36,600 bases of DNA from Fluviicola sp. (GTDB taxonomy: Bacteria; Bacteroidota; Bacteroidia; Flavobacteriales_D; Crocinitomicaceae): contig JADLGD010000061.1 in NCBI GenBank assembly GCA_020849495.1, positions 1 to 36,600 of the forward strand, written 5' to 3'. Made by a program: the position numbers and the translations under genes. A model generated the notes under the pieces. The model did no database searches, was not told where the DNA came from, and was given only the letters and a program-made list of their open reading frames with translations. The stretch's first letter is position 1, and each line of letters starts with the position of its first letter. Shown one piece after another: positions 17,757-25,995 of this stretch.

Positions 17757-17968
17757 TTATCTTTCATATTATCAGTTTTACAGAATCCTATAGCTTTCAC
17801 TTTCATATTCTATTTATCCGAAATGTAATTAGGATTGTGACCGCAGTTAAAATTATTGTAAACAAGAAAATCAATCTTACGAAAATATAGGAGTCCTGTG
17901 TTGAAATCAACTTAAGTTATTGAATTTAATTACAATGAGTATGATTCGTTTTATAGAATACAAATGCT
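17757..17968. other. Non-coding remainder of the intergenic region
   Basis: AT-rich sequence between the hairpin element and the end of the methyltransferase gene. I see no gene, repeat or terminator of note in it. Confidence 0.6.
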
Positions 17969-18763
17969 TTAAAAGAATTTCGTTTTAAACACCACTGGCC
18001 GTTGTACGAAATGTTCCTTCGTTTGCTGTGTGCGTTTCCAAAACAAGCCCATGCGACCCATATCAATGGTCACATGAAAACGTTGATCTTCACAGATGCT
18101 TTGCCACGCTTTCCACATGTCTTCACTCCAGCGGATATCATCCATGATGAACAATGTTTCGTTGTGAGTTTGAGAAAACAATTGTTCAATGTATTCCAAA
18201 GTGGCTTCCCCATTGTGATTGCCGTCCAAGAAAACCATGTCGTAAACTTGCATGGGAGGTAAGGACAAGAAATACTGAAAATCTGCACAAATGGTGGTGA
18301 TGCCATCCAATTTCCAATAATCAAATTGCTGACAAGCTTTTGAAAGGGTTCTGTCGCAACCTTCAATGGTGTAAACGTGTGCTGTTGGACAAGCGTTTTT
18401 GATGTGAATGGTTCCAGTACCAATAGAGGTGCCCAATTCTAAAACAGCTTGCGGTTTGAAATAACGACACAATTTCCAAATCAAGTCACCGTAAATGCCA
18501 TTGCTGGAAGCGGTTTTAGCCAATTGTGCCACACTTCTTCTGTTCGACATTTTCTTGGAACCAACTCCTAAATCAATAATTTCAAAAGTTTCTTTGTCCT
18601 TTTTCAGTGCATTCAACCAAATTTTTCGTTCTTTAGCGAAATTTTTGTCGACTTTCTGCGTTAAGCCTTGGTCAACAAGTTGAAAAACAAACGGTGAATG
18701 CAGACCATGTCTACCTTTGGATTGTCTTAAAAAAGACCAATAAGATTTGGATTGCGCATTCAT
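17969..18763 (-). CDS. Class I SAM-dependent methyltransferase
   Basis: 264 residues. The Rossmann-fold SAM motif I is LELGTSIGTGTIHI (about residues 112-125), the motif II acidic end is YTIEGCDRT, and motif IV is MVFLDGNHNGEATLEYIE, followed by LFIMDDIRWSEDM. This pattern belongs to the O-methyltransferase-like group with DGNH. The N-terminal GRHGLHSPFVFQLVDQGL is a recurring Bacteroidota feature. The substrate cannot be read from the sequence. On the minus strand TTTCTTTG lies 5 bases before the ATG, a one-mismatch -7 element, and it lies within the gap to the divergent DUF4301 gene. Confidence 0.88.
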   Translation of the reverse strand: MNAQSKSYWSFLRQSKGRHGLHSPFVFQLVDQGLTQKVDKNFAKERKIWLNALKKDKETFEIIDLGVGSKKMSNRRSVAQLAKTASSNGIYGDLIWKLCRYFKPQAVLELGTSIGTGTIHIKNACPTAHVYTIEGCDRTLSKACQQFDYWKLDGITTICADFQYFLSLPPMQVYDMVFLDGNHNGEATLEYIEQLFSQTHNETLFIMDDIRWSEDMWKAWQSICEDQRFHVTIDMGRMGLFWKRTQQTKEHFVQRPVVFKTKFF

Positions 18764-18804
18764 AGTTGCAAAGAAACAAAAAACACAACATACGGCATCA
18801 AATA

Positions 18805-20190
18805 ATGCACAATACTACACTTGAAGAACAACGAATTCGCATTTTAGCTCCACAGCCAGAAGTGAAATTGCATGCGGCTTGCAAAATCAATGAGGGAATT
18901 ATTGAATTGTCTGATGATCAACGTGAATCATTGAGAGAACAGTTTTTTGCGACCAGTTTAAAAACGGCTTTCTTTATTCCTGCTTCGGGTTCAGGTTCGC
19001 GCATGTTTGAGTTTTTGTTCGATTTTATTTCCAATCCCAACGAGACCAATCGTGGTGCTGTAGAACGTTTTTTGAATCACATTGAGGATTTTGCGTTTTT
19101 CTACCAGTTTCCGCTTGATATCCAAGAGCAATTGCGTAATCGCACCATGGAAATTGATGCGTTTGTGGCATATATTCTCAACAATAAAGGAATGGGCTTG
19201 GCGCATTTGCCAAAAGGTTTGGTTCCTTTTCACAAGAACGGACCTTTTTTATTGAATCCATTTCAAGAACACGTACTTCAAGGTAGTGAAATTGCCAAAG
19301 GAGCCTGTACGTTCCATTTCAGTATTCGTCCCAATTTTAAAACCGTAATTGAAGAACAATTACGCTTTTTAGAAGGAATGACCGGAAAGCGTTTGCAAGT
19401 AGAATACAGCGAACAAAATCCAGCTACAGATGCTTATGCTTTCAATACAGAAGGGGAAGTGTTTTGTTTGAAAGATGGACAAGCATTGAAGCGACCTGCT
19501 GGACATGGTGCTTTGTTGGAAAATCTTGAAAGCGTAGATGCTGATTTGATTTTCATCAAAAACATCGATAACGTTCAGCACCTTAATAAATCGAAAATGG
19601 CTATTGAAGCCATGCAAGAATTGGGTGGTTTGTTGTTACAAATACGTGAAGAAATTGCGGCAGTTATTAGCAATCCTTCGTTGGATAAGATAAATGCGCT
19701 CAATCAACGCTATCAGTTGTTTCACGCGTCTAGTTTAACAAATGATGTAGAGCAATTGATTGCAATGCTACAACGACCTATCCGTGTTTGTGGTTTTGTG
19801 AAAAATGAAGGTCAGCCCGGTGGTGGACCATTTTGGATCAGTGAAAACGGACAAATCAGCAAGCAGATCATCGAAAAAGCGCAAATTGGGTTGCACGGAG
19901 ATCAATACCGTGTCATGATTCAATCGACGCATTTCAACCCGGTGTTGATGGTGTGTGAAGGACGAAAAGCAGATGGAACGAAAATCAATTTCGAAGCCTA
20001 TAAAGACGATTCGAAGTATTTCATTGTGAACAAAAAACACGAAGGAAACGAAATCAAATACGTTGAACTTCCAGGTTTGTGGAATGGAAGTATGGCAGAC
20101 TGGAACAGTCTCTTCGTAGAGGTGAAAAGTGAAACGTTTAGTCCCGTTAAAACCATTTTGGATTTATTGGAACCTGCGCATCAAGCTTAA
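18805..20190 (+). CDS. DUF4301 family protein (nucleotidyltransferase-like)
   Basis: 461 residues from the ATG at 18805; an earlier TTG at 18766 would overlap the divergent promoter region and is not favoured. KTAFFIPASGSGSRMFEFLFDF near the N-terminus resembles the sugar-nucleotide transferase loop GGxGxR. Later HLPKGLVPFHKNG, LKDGQALKRPAGHGALLENL (two blocks), FIKNIDNVQ and VKNEGQPGGGPFWI follow the DUF4301 pattern. Family knowledge: conserved in Bacteroidota, with a predicted nucleotidyltransferase fold and no established reaction. Cytosolic. It diverges from the methyltransferase gene, the two starts being about 41 bases apart. Confidence 0.88.
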   Translation: MHNTTLEEQRIRILAPQPEVKLHAACKINEGIIELSDDQRESLREQFFATSLKTAFFIPASGSGSRMFEFLFDFISNPNETNRGAVERFLNHIEDFAFFYQFPLDIQEQLRNRTMEIDAFVAYILNNKGMGLAHLPKGLVPFHKNGPFLLNPFQEHVLQGSEIAKGACTFHFSIRPNFKTVIEEQLRFLEGMTGKRLQVEYSEQNPATDAYAFNTEGEVFCLKDGQALKRPAGHGALLENLESVDADLIFIKNIDNVQHLNKSKMAIEAMQELGGLLLQIREEIAAVISNPSLDKINALNQRYQLFHASSLTNDVEQLIAMLQRPIRVCGFVKNEGQPGGGPFWISENGQISKQIIEKAQIGLHGDQYRVMIQSTHFNPVLMVCEGRKADGTKINFEAYKDDSKYFIVNKKHEGNEIKYVELPGLWNGSMADWNSLFVEVKSETFSPVKTILDLLEPAHQA

Positions 20191-20310
20191 TTTTTTATTC
20201 GAGCCAACCAAACGAGCCTTTTGTACGTCAGTAAAAGGATAAGACTGCTTTTGTGAAATGGAAATCCATTTTACTCCAATTTGAATACCCATTAATTGAA
20301 TTACGACCAA

Positions 20311-21426
20311 ATGAAACACACCTTTCGATATATCCTTTTCGTTCTTACGTTGACTGTTTTCAGTTCTAAAAGCGATGCACAAGTCATTTGTATTTGGTGT
20401 TATGACCAAGACCAGCCCATTAGTACAGGTGTTACCAACATGATTCAAAATGGAAGTTTTGAGAATACGACTTGCACTGCAACAGAATACATTTGTCCGA
20501 ATTCGTTTTCTTATGCTGGGTGTACGATTTCCAATTGGACAGTTACAGGAGGCGGAGCAAATACTTATGCTCAAATGTTCAATAACTCTTATTCCATTAT
20601 ACCTGATGGGAACCTTGCTGTATATTTGGGAAATGCATTTTGTCAGATGTGTTCTGAAACGATTGATGACACTTCTTGTGTGGTACCCACTGGTTGTTTT
20701 ATTCCATCGGTAACTGCTGAAGCACCGATTAATGCTGAGTCGTATGGCGGTAGTACAGGTGTGAGTATTTCACAAACGGTTTCAGGATTAACTGTTGGAA
20801 ACAAGTATTTCGTAGAGTTTTGGTCGGGTGGAGAAGGACCTGGATTTAATGGAACAGGAGTATTTGGGGTTGACATTGGTTTTGGTAATTATTTGATGAC
20901 CAATACACAAACTTATCCCGGTGTTACAGGATCAGGAATTCGTTATTTGTTTGAATTTAAAGCAATTGCAACGAGTCATACGATCAAATTCACCAATTGG
21001 GGACATATTTGCTCCACTTGTACGGAAGCGGTTTTTGATGATGTAAAATTGTATGCTTTCAGTGAAGTTTCTCCTAGTGTGGTCTTGTGTGATCAGAACG
21101 GAACCATTGATCCAACTTTACCCGGAGAAAATCCGCCACCACCGCCACCGCCAGGAGAACCTGTTGATGTGAGCTTGATCATTCCAAATGTATTGACACC
21201 AGATGGCGACGGTACCAATGATTTGTTTACGATTCAATACAACGGCAAAGAAACCTTTGATTTATCCATCGTAGATCGTTGGGGCGCATTGGTGTTTAAA
21301 AGTAACACACCAGCCAATGCTTGGAACGGAAAAGTTGGGAACTTACCTGCAAGTGAAGGCGTGTATTACTACACATTAAAAGTAGGTGCAGAAACGTATC
21401 ACGGCTTTTTGACTTTGGTGAAGTAA
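20311..21426 (+). CDS. T9SS type B cargo protein with gliding-motility C-terminal domain
   Basis: 371 residues from the ATG at 20311, which places a signal peptide (MKHTFRYILFVLTLTVFSS...SDAQ) at the N-terminus; a TTG five codons earlier is unlikely. Residues about 45-255 form a Cys-rich jelly-roll-like domain (NGSFENTTC, FVEFWSGGEGPG, FDDVKLYAF), similar in type to the beginning of the large protein at the window start. A Pro-rich linker (PPPPPPPGEP) leads to the C-terminal sorting domain: IPNVLTPDGDGTNDLF, LSIVDRWGALVFK and GVYYYTLK. It should be exported by the type IX system and surface-attached. No PorP/SprF gene follows, unlike the first cargo gene. Confidence 0.9.
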   Translation: MKHTFRYILFVLTLTVFSSKSDAQVICIWCYDQDQPISTGVTNMIQNGSFENTTCTATEYICPNSFSYAGCTISNWTVTGGGANTYAQMFNNSYSIIPDGNLAVYLGNAFCQMCSETIDDTSCVVPTGCFIPSVTAEAPINAESYGGSTGVSISQTVSGLTVGNKYFVEFWSGGEGPGFNGTGVFGVDIGFGNYLMTNTQTYPGVTGSGIRYLFEFKAIATSHTIKFTNWGHICSTCTEAVFDDVKLYAFSEVSPSVVLCDQNGTIDPTLPGENPPPPPPPGEPVDVSLIIPNVLTPDGDGTNDLFTIQYNGKETFDLSIVDRWGALVFKSNTPANAWNGKVGNLPASEGVYYYTLKVGAETYHGFLTLVK

Positions 21427-21503
21427 TAATCTCTTTATTAGTTTATCTGCAGCAGATGATTGGAAGAAGTCTCAATGATAGAATAGCAAAGGATTTCATT
21501 TGT

Positions 21504-22439
21504 TTAATTTGTCTTAATTATTTTACCTGAACTCCAATTCTTCTTATCCGAACTTCGAATGATATAAGTGTAAATTCCAGGATCAAGAGTTGAAATATCT
21601 AATTCAATTGAATTTTGATTAAAAAGGTTAGCGGATAACACTTCCTTTCCAGTAACATCAATTAACTGAAGTTCAAAAGCAGATAATTGGGGATTGTTTA
21701 TTTCAACAGTTACCGCATTTGTGACAGGATTTGGATATGACTTGGATTCTATTTTATTTAATCCTAGTTCATCAATTCCCTCCATATAATCTTCAAAAAC
21801 AAAATTATCAAACATCAAACCATCAAATGTGTCTTGGTTTTCATCGCTGATAAAAGTAAAACGGTATTTTAAGGTGTCACCGTATGTTATGCCCAATGAA
21901 TCAGCTATTGACAAGGTGTTAAACTTGAAGTAATTCCAACCATTTGAATTTCCTGTCAAAATAGGTTTTTGAGATTCCCAACTGGATGTAAATTGAGGGT
22001 CGTTTACAATGTCATACCACGTGTTTCCATTGTCTGGAGAAAGTTCAATGAGACCAAAATCATTGAGAGTGTCACTATTTACATAAAAGTATCCTTCAAT
22101 TGAAACTGTGTGATGGTAATAAAAACCAAGACTAGCAATGTGTGAAAAAATAAATGACGAAGTGTCATTCGGTGGATATGCATTTAGAGTATCAGTTACA
22201 ATAGCATTTGGAGCAGAATATGAATTGTTGAATACATTTTTTTGAGGAGCGCCGATTTGCCAAACATTATTCACGTTGCTTGTAGTATCGATAGTTAAAC
22301 CTTCCATACAATTGCCATCATCAAAATTTACGTAGTAAATCATTTGATGTTCACTCCAACAAGGAATTTGTGCGGATAATAGATTGGTTATTGATAAAAA
22401 AAGTCCAAGTAACAATTGTTTTTTTAGATTGGTTTTCAT
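21504..22439 (-). CDS. T9SS type A cargo protein
   Basis: 311 residues. A signal peptide (about 1-24, ending LLSAQ) precedes a beta-rich domain with FDDGNCMEG and DGLMFDNFVFED, reminiscent of MAM or jelly-roll modules. The C-terminal 75 residues are a Por secretion-tail domain: SYPNPVTNAVTVEI, LQLIDVTGKEV and LDPGIYTYIIRSSDKKNWSSGKIIK. This tail directs export through the type IX system and attachment to surface lipopolysaccharide. The function of the passenger domain is unknown. No clear TAnnTTTG element was seen upstream. Confidence 0.88.
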   Translation of the reverse strand: MKTNLKKQLLLGLFLSITNLLSAQIPCWSEHQMIYYVNFDDGNCMEGLTIDTTSNVNNVWQIGAPQKNVFNNSYSAPNAIVTDTLNAYPPNDTSSFIFSHIASLGFYYHHTVSIEGYFYVNSDTLNDFGLIELSPDNGNTWYDIVNDPQFTSSWESQKPILTGNSNGWNYFKFNTLSIADSLGITYGDTLKYRFTFISDENQDTFDGLMFDNFVFEDYMEGIDELGLNKIESKSYPNPVTNAVTVEINNPQLSAFELQLIDVTGKEVLSANLFNQNSIELDISTLDPGIYTYIIRSSDKKNWSSGKIIKTN

Positions 22440-22698
22440 GACGACTAGATTTTATGAATAAAATTAGAATGGTAAGTTGATTTTTTGATAGATCTTTCAA
22501 TTCGTTTTCAATTTGGATAAATTACGCACAAATTGATCATTGAATTTTATGCGCGTAATTTCTTCACTCCTAAATCACCAAACAAGTATAGTGAATTTTT
22601 CCGTTTTTTTAAAATGAAGTAGGATATTGCTTATTTAGAATGTTTTACTGATTAGAAAATCAATCTAGATGGGGAGCACTTGTTTTTCCGAACTTAAA
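22440..22698. other. Non-coding region with a 9-bp inverted repeat
   Basis: No gene is seen. AAATTACGC (22519-22527) and GCGTAATTT (22553-22561) are perfect inverted copies 25 bases apart, about 80 bases upstream of the start of the T9SS type A gene. This could be an operator or a leader hairpin; nothing else supports either reading. Confidence 0.5.
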
Positions 22699-22753
22699 AA
22701 CCTCCAAAAAAACAATTTTATAAAATGACGTGGAAGGTCTGGTTTTAGTGGGG
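22699..22753. repeat. 55-bp direct repeat, copy A
   Basis: About seven differences over 55 positions separate this from the copy at 23560-23613 by visual alignment, including the shared core CAATTTTATAAAAT and the end TTTTAGTGGG. It lies just 3' of the minus-strand lipoprotein gene, matching the position of copy B relative to the next gene upstream. Confidence 0.8.
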
Positions 22754-22796
22754 AGAGCGAATGAATTTTAAAACCTTCTGGTTGAATAAAACAATT

Positions 22797-23429
22797 TCAC
22801 CTAACATCCACTTCCACCTTATCACTTTCAGTCTGACTTTCTTGCAATTTGAACGATTTGAATGTCTGAATAAGTTGAGTGAGGTGTTTGCGAAGCTGTT
22901 TTGTTTGGGATGCACCTGCAATTAAGTGGTAATACACGCCTTTTTCCTTGCTTTCAAGAATAAAAACGAAGGTTTCTGTTTCGCCATAGTTTCCAGAATT
23001 GAATTTGTAGTGTATAAAATAGGCAGGGTAATTTAATAGGTCCGTTTTGCCTGATTCAACAAACAATTCATCCTTATGTTGCGCTTTAAAGTTATTCAAA
23101 GTGAATTTGTATGCTGCTTCTAGTGTTTGAGCATTTCCTAAACTTTTGATCTTTTGAATGGAAAAGATATCAATGTACCCATCAGCATCTGGTGGTGATC
23201 CTCCATCAATTGCTAAAAGGATATTTTTATTCCCGTAATCCTCTGTTTTCCAAGTCCAATTTTTGGGAATCAACAGCGTAAAATCATTGTCCGGAGAAAC
23301 AAGTTCTTGCTTTTCAAAAACAAGAGCATCTTTTCCTAATTGCTCGAGTGTGAACGATTCATCAGAACAGGAGAATAGGATAACACCGAAAATGAAAAGG
23401 GAAAATATGCGAAGAGGTATGTTTTTCAT
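22797..23429 (-). CDS. Secreted lipoprotein, PsbP-like or DUF-type, unknown function
   Basis: 210 residues from the ATG at 23429; a longer frame up to 23576 would put 49 unlikely residues before a clear lipoprotein signal. MKNIPLRIFSLFIFGVILFSCSD has the lipobox ILFSC. The mature part (FTLLIPKNWTWKTEDYGNKNILLAIDG, DIFSIQ, EAAYKF, YFIHYKF, GVYYHLIAGA, LIQTFKSFK) follows the alternating pattern of the PsbP/Mog1 fold seen in many bacterial lipoproteins. This fold assignment is inference. It has a -7 element at 23501 inside a region related to the promoter of the next gene, and a repeat 3' of it shared with that gene. Confidence 0.8.
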   Translation of the reverse strand: MKNIPLRIFSLFIFGVILFSCSDESFTLEQLGKDALVFEKQELVSPDNDFTLLIPKNWTWKTEDYGNKNILLAIDGGSPPDADGYIDIFSIQKIKSLGNAQTLEAAYKFTLNNFKAQHKDELFVESGKTDLLNYPAYFIHYKFNSGNYGETETFVFILESKEKGVYYHLIAGASQTKQLRKHLTQLIQTFKSFKLQESQTESDKVEVDVR

Positions 23430-23500
23430 TGTTACAAGAACTTCATTGTTGTTGCTTTTTATTTGTTGTTTTGTTCTCAATCTTAGGAGTTCATCCAATT

Positions 23501-23508
23501 CAAAAATA
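23501..23508 (-). promoter_or_regulatory. -7 element of the lipoprotein gene, in a duplicated promoter region
   Basis: Minus strand TATTTTTG. The surrounding bases 23466-23546 align with 24354-24435, the promoter region of the next gene upstream. Shared blocks are GTTCTCAAT, AGTTCA and AAAAGAA on the plus strand. Confidence 0.55.
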
Positions 23509-23559
23509 GGAAAACTTCTGTAAAAGAAGGAGTGGACTTCTTGGTTTAAAGTGGTGAAA

Positions 23560-23613
23560 AACCTCCCAAAAATCAATTTTATAAAATTATGTGAAAGGTC
23601 TGATTTTAGTGGG
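23560..23613. repeat. 55-bp direct repeat, copy B
   Basis: Second copy of the repeat at 22699-22753. It lies 3' of the 227-aa secreted-protein gene and upstream of the lipoprotein gene's promoter. Confidence 0.8.
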
Positions 23614-23647
23614 CTTGAGCTATGGTGCTAACTTGCAACCTGTAGTT

Positions 23648-24331
23648 TTATTCCTTTTCCCAAAACGCATTCCGTTCGTAATGATTTATATTCATAAGTG
23701 CTAATAGATACAAATGATAAATACGAGAATTCAAGTTCTCAAAGTAAAATTGACTGTTTGATTTTTTGTCGAAATGAATTGACTGCCAATGGAATTCTTG
23801 TTTTTTTCCTTCAAAATCCAAGGTCATTTCAGTTGAATTGCAATCGACACATGAAAAAGCTTTGATGTAATAAACAGTATCTCCAAGCAAAATGTCATAA
23901 TTACTTGTATCGACTAAGTCTGATACCGTTGGTCTTATTTGAGAATGAAACAAAATCTCTTTACTTGAAACAACACAATTAAATACATCTGAAAAATTTA
24001 AATCAGCATAATCCATTCTCATGGATTGAGAAACTGTTTTAAAACGCCCTTGTTGATTAAACTTCTTACAAAAAATAGTGTCAGCATGTTGCCAAAAGAC
24101 GAATCCACTCAAGCAGTCAAAACAAGTGTCAGTTTGAGGATAGGTTTCAGATGGATTTCGTCCAAAAGTCAAGGTCAATATGTTCGTGTTTCCCTCTTCA
24201 AGTAGCTGATTCCGTAAACTGTCCACATTTTTGAAAACATCCATTTGTGCTTCTTGCTGTCCATATGAGAAAAACACCTGACTTAAGAAGAGCGTAACTA
24301 GAAATATGCTGTAAAGTGTTTTTTGTTTCAT
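23648..24331 (-). CDS. Secreted orphan protein, 227 aa
   Basis: Not recognised. The signal peptide is MKQKTLYSIFLVTLFLSQVFFSYGQ. The mature protein has paired cysteines (TDTCFDCLSGFVFW and FSCVDCNSTEM), which could form disulfides in the periplasm, and many short beta-type strands. There is no T9SS tail. Coding sequence is unrelated to the lipoprotein gene below it, although both promoter regions and 3' flanks are related. Confidence 0.75.
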   Translation of the reverse strand: MKQKTLYSIFLVTLFLSQVFFSYGQQEAQMDVFKNVDSLRNQLLEEGNTNILTLTFGRNPSETYPQTDTCFDCLSGFVFWQHADTIFCKKFNQQGRFKTVSQSMRMDYADLNFSDVFNCVVSSKEILFHSQIRPTVSDLVDTSNYDILLGDTVYYIKAFSCVDCNSTEMTLDFEGKKQEFHWQSIHFDKKSNSQFYFENLNSRIYHLYLLALMNINHYERNAFWEKE

Positions 24332-24388
24332 GGTTGTTTGGATGTTGATTTACTGTTTCGTTCTCAATGTTGGCAGTTCAACTCAACC

Positions 24389-24396
24389 CAAATATA
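24389..24396 (-). promoter_or_regulatory. -7 element of the 227-aa secreted-protein gene
   Basis: Minus strand TATATTTG (TAnnTTTG), about 57 bases before the ATG. It occupies the same place in the duplicated promoter region as the element at 23501. Confidence 0.6.
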
Positions 24397-24438
24397 TAAA
24401 AACACTTTCTGGAAAAGAAAATCATACTTTCTAACAAT

Positions 24439-24858
24439 TCATTTCTTTCGTCTAAAAACCCAATAAAACGTCTTGTAATCAGCTTGTGGAGAGTAGAAGG
24501 TTTTGGCGTTGAGGACAGTGATTTGTATACTTTTCGGGTTCGATTTCATGTGTTCAAAATCGTCCATGTCTATTGTTAACACATCTCCGTTTAGATTCCA
24601 TTTGCCTTTGCGCGAAGTATAGGTTACATCGTAATAAATGAATGAAATATCCGTCACGATTAATTTTCCCGATCTTTTAAAACGATAAGTTCCTTGAAAA
24701 TTGCCATTTACGAAAGGTTCTAGCAATGTGTCGTACACGTTAAATTCCCATTTGCCTCTCGTCAATTGAAGATTTTGCGGCTTCAAATTCTCCGATTGCG
24801 TAAAAACGCTAGAAGTTGAAACCAGGAATAAAAGGATTGCTTTAATAAAGTTGTTCAT
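24439..24858 (-). CDS. Secreted lipocalin-like orphan protein
   Basis: 139 residues from the ATG at 24858; the longer frame to 24981 would overlap the upstream gene and place 41 residues before the signal peptide MNNFIKAILLFLVSTSSVFTQ. The mature part (LTRGKWEFNVYDTLLEP, GTYRFKRSGKLIV, RKGKWNLNGDVLTIDMDDF, YWVFRRKK) has the strand spacing and GKW...GxxxF...GKW..NGDxLxI layout of lipocalin-like barrels in Bacteroidota. That fold assignment is tentative. Function is unknown. Confidence 0.7.
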   Translation of the reverse strand: MNNFIKAILLFLVSTSSVFTQSENLKPQNLQLTRGKWEFNVYDTLLEPFVNGNFQGTYRFKRSGKLIVTDISFIYYDVTYTSRKGKWNLNGDVLTIDMDDFEHMKSNPKSIQITVLNAKTFYSPQADYKTFYWVFRRKK

Positions 24859-24977
24859 TTTGATTTTTTGAATTTGAAATGGGAATGGGAGGGAAAGTAA
24901 CGATTTAAAAATATGTAAATAGTATAAAAAGGCTAAAGGTTGTTGAAATTTAGGTTGATTGTTTTGTTTCAGACAAT

Positions 24978-25430
24978 TCAAAAGTATTTTTTCAATTCCT
25001 CAATTTGTCTAATTATATCTTGTGAGTCAATTATTCGACCAATGTTATGGGTTTCGATTTTTGTTTTTTTCCAAAAAGGGAAATACCATGATAGGGAAGA
25101 GCTCAAAACTATAAAATCACCATTCTGATTTTCTATTTCTGTTTCACTTTTATACAAGTACTTTCCTTTATAAGTATTGGTGATTCTTTTTCTTCGAGTC
25201 AAAATGTTAATGAATTCATCAATCGCATCATTCATATTATTTATCTCACAATGGTAATGACGGTGATTTATACCATGACCAATCGTTAATTCATATTCAT
25301 CAGAAGAAAGCCATACTCCAGTATTGCCAATTGTCATATGTTCACCAGCTTCATATTCTTTGATTTCATCCCCGAAATAATCTTTCAAGATGGTTTTAAT
25401 GTTTTCATATACGATTTGGTGAGCTTTCAT
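24978..25430 (-). CDS. Cytosolic orphan protein, 150 aa
   Basis: Not recognised. No signal peptide or membrane segment. The N-terminal half is acidic and contains YGxEIxEYEAGEH-like spacing (FGDEIKEYEAGEHMTIGN), and the middle has IGHGINHRHYHCEINN, rich in histidines. Its start codon overlaps the stop of the upstream 150-aa gene by four bases (ATGA-type), so the two are translationally coupled. Such pairing resembles small toxin/immunity or anchor/partner pairs, but nothing in the sequence proves that. Confidence 0.7.
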   Translation of the reverse strand: MKAHQIVYENIKTILKDYFGDEIKEYEAGEHMTIGNTGVWLSSDEYELTIGHGINHRHYHCEINNMNDAIDEFINILTRRKRITNTYKGKYLYKSETEIENQNGDFIVLSSSLSWYFPFWKKTKIETHNIGRIIDSQDIIRQIEELKKYF

Positions 25431-25879
25431 TTCGCATAACGTTTAATTTCATTAAATTTTATTGCCATCGTTGTTTTTGTATCGAATAAGCCGTTAGGAG
25501 CTAACTTAAACAAAAGTTTGTTTTCTTGAATTAGGAATTTGTTGCTATTTAAATACTTGCTTGCATGTTTCACTCCTCCAATCACAATAATTGTGTCATG
25601 GTTTAATTTATACTTTTCAGTCAAAATCGTACTACCAGTTTTGTCCCCAACATTGATTTCAATAGTAACAGAATCCAGGAGGTCAACTTTGCAAAAATCG
25701 CTTCCGTTTCGATATTCCGCAGAAAGAAGTGTATTGTTCCAGCGTTTCAAATTCTCCTTCACAATTTTCGGGTCTTTCTGGCCAATGAAGTCAATTTGTA
25801 GAAAAGCAAAATAGGCAATTCCAAAAATTCCGAAGATCAATACTCCAACAATCAAAATTGGTTTAATTATGGGTTTCAT
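25427..25879 (-). CDS. Membrane-anchored orphan protein, 150 aa
   Basis: Not recognised. One N-terminal hydrophobic segment (residues 5-27, IKPILIVGVLIFGIFGIAYF) is followed by a soluble, mostly beta-type region with NGSDFCKVDLLDSVTIEINVG and HDTIIVIGGVKHASKYL. It would be anchored in the inner membrane facing the periplasm. The stop overlaps the start of the next 150-aa gene by four bases. Confidence 0.7.
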   Translation of the reverse strand: MKPIIKPILIVGVLIFGIFGIAYFAFLQIDFIGQKDPKIVKENLKRWNNTLLSAEYRNGSDFCKVDLLDSVTIEINVGDKTGSTILTEKYKLNHDTIIVIGGVKHASKYLNSNKFLIQENKLLFKLAPNGLFDTKTTMAIKFNEIKRYAK

Positions 25880-25995
25880 TTAGTTGTTGTTTAGAAAGAA
25901 TCATAGCGAATTGTTCTACACTAGGATGAATTGCATTTGGTTGTGAGTGAAACAGATAAAACATTTGTCAGTTTTATAAATGTAAAAATTCGTTA

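Noticed and set aside
23430..23576. N-terminal extension of the lipoprotein gene
   Set aside because: It covers the promoter region and the end of repeat B, and the lipoprotein signal begins only at 23429.
22699..23613. CRISPR-like repeat array
   Set aside because: Only two copies of the 55-bp repeat are present, about 860 bases apart, with a gene between them.
24859..24981. N-terminal extension of the lipocalin-like gene
   Set aside because: It would overlap the upstream gene's stop and precede a typical signal peptide by 41 residues.
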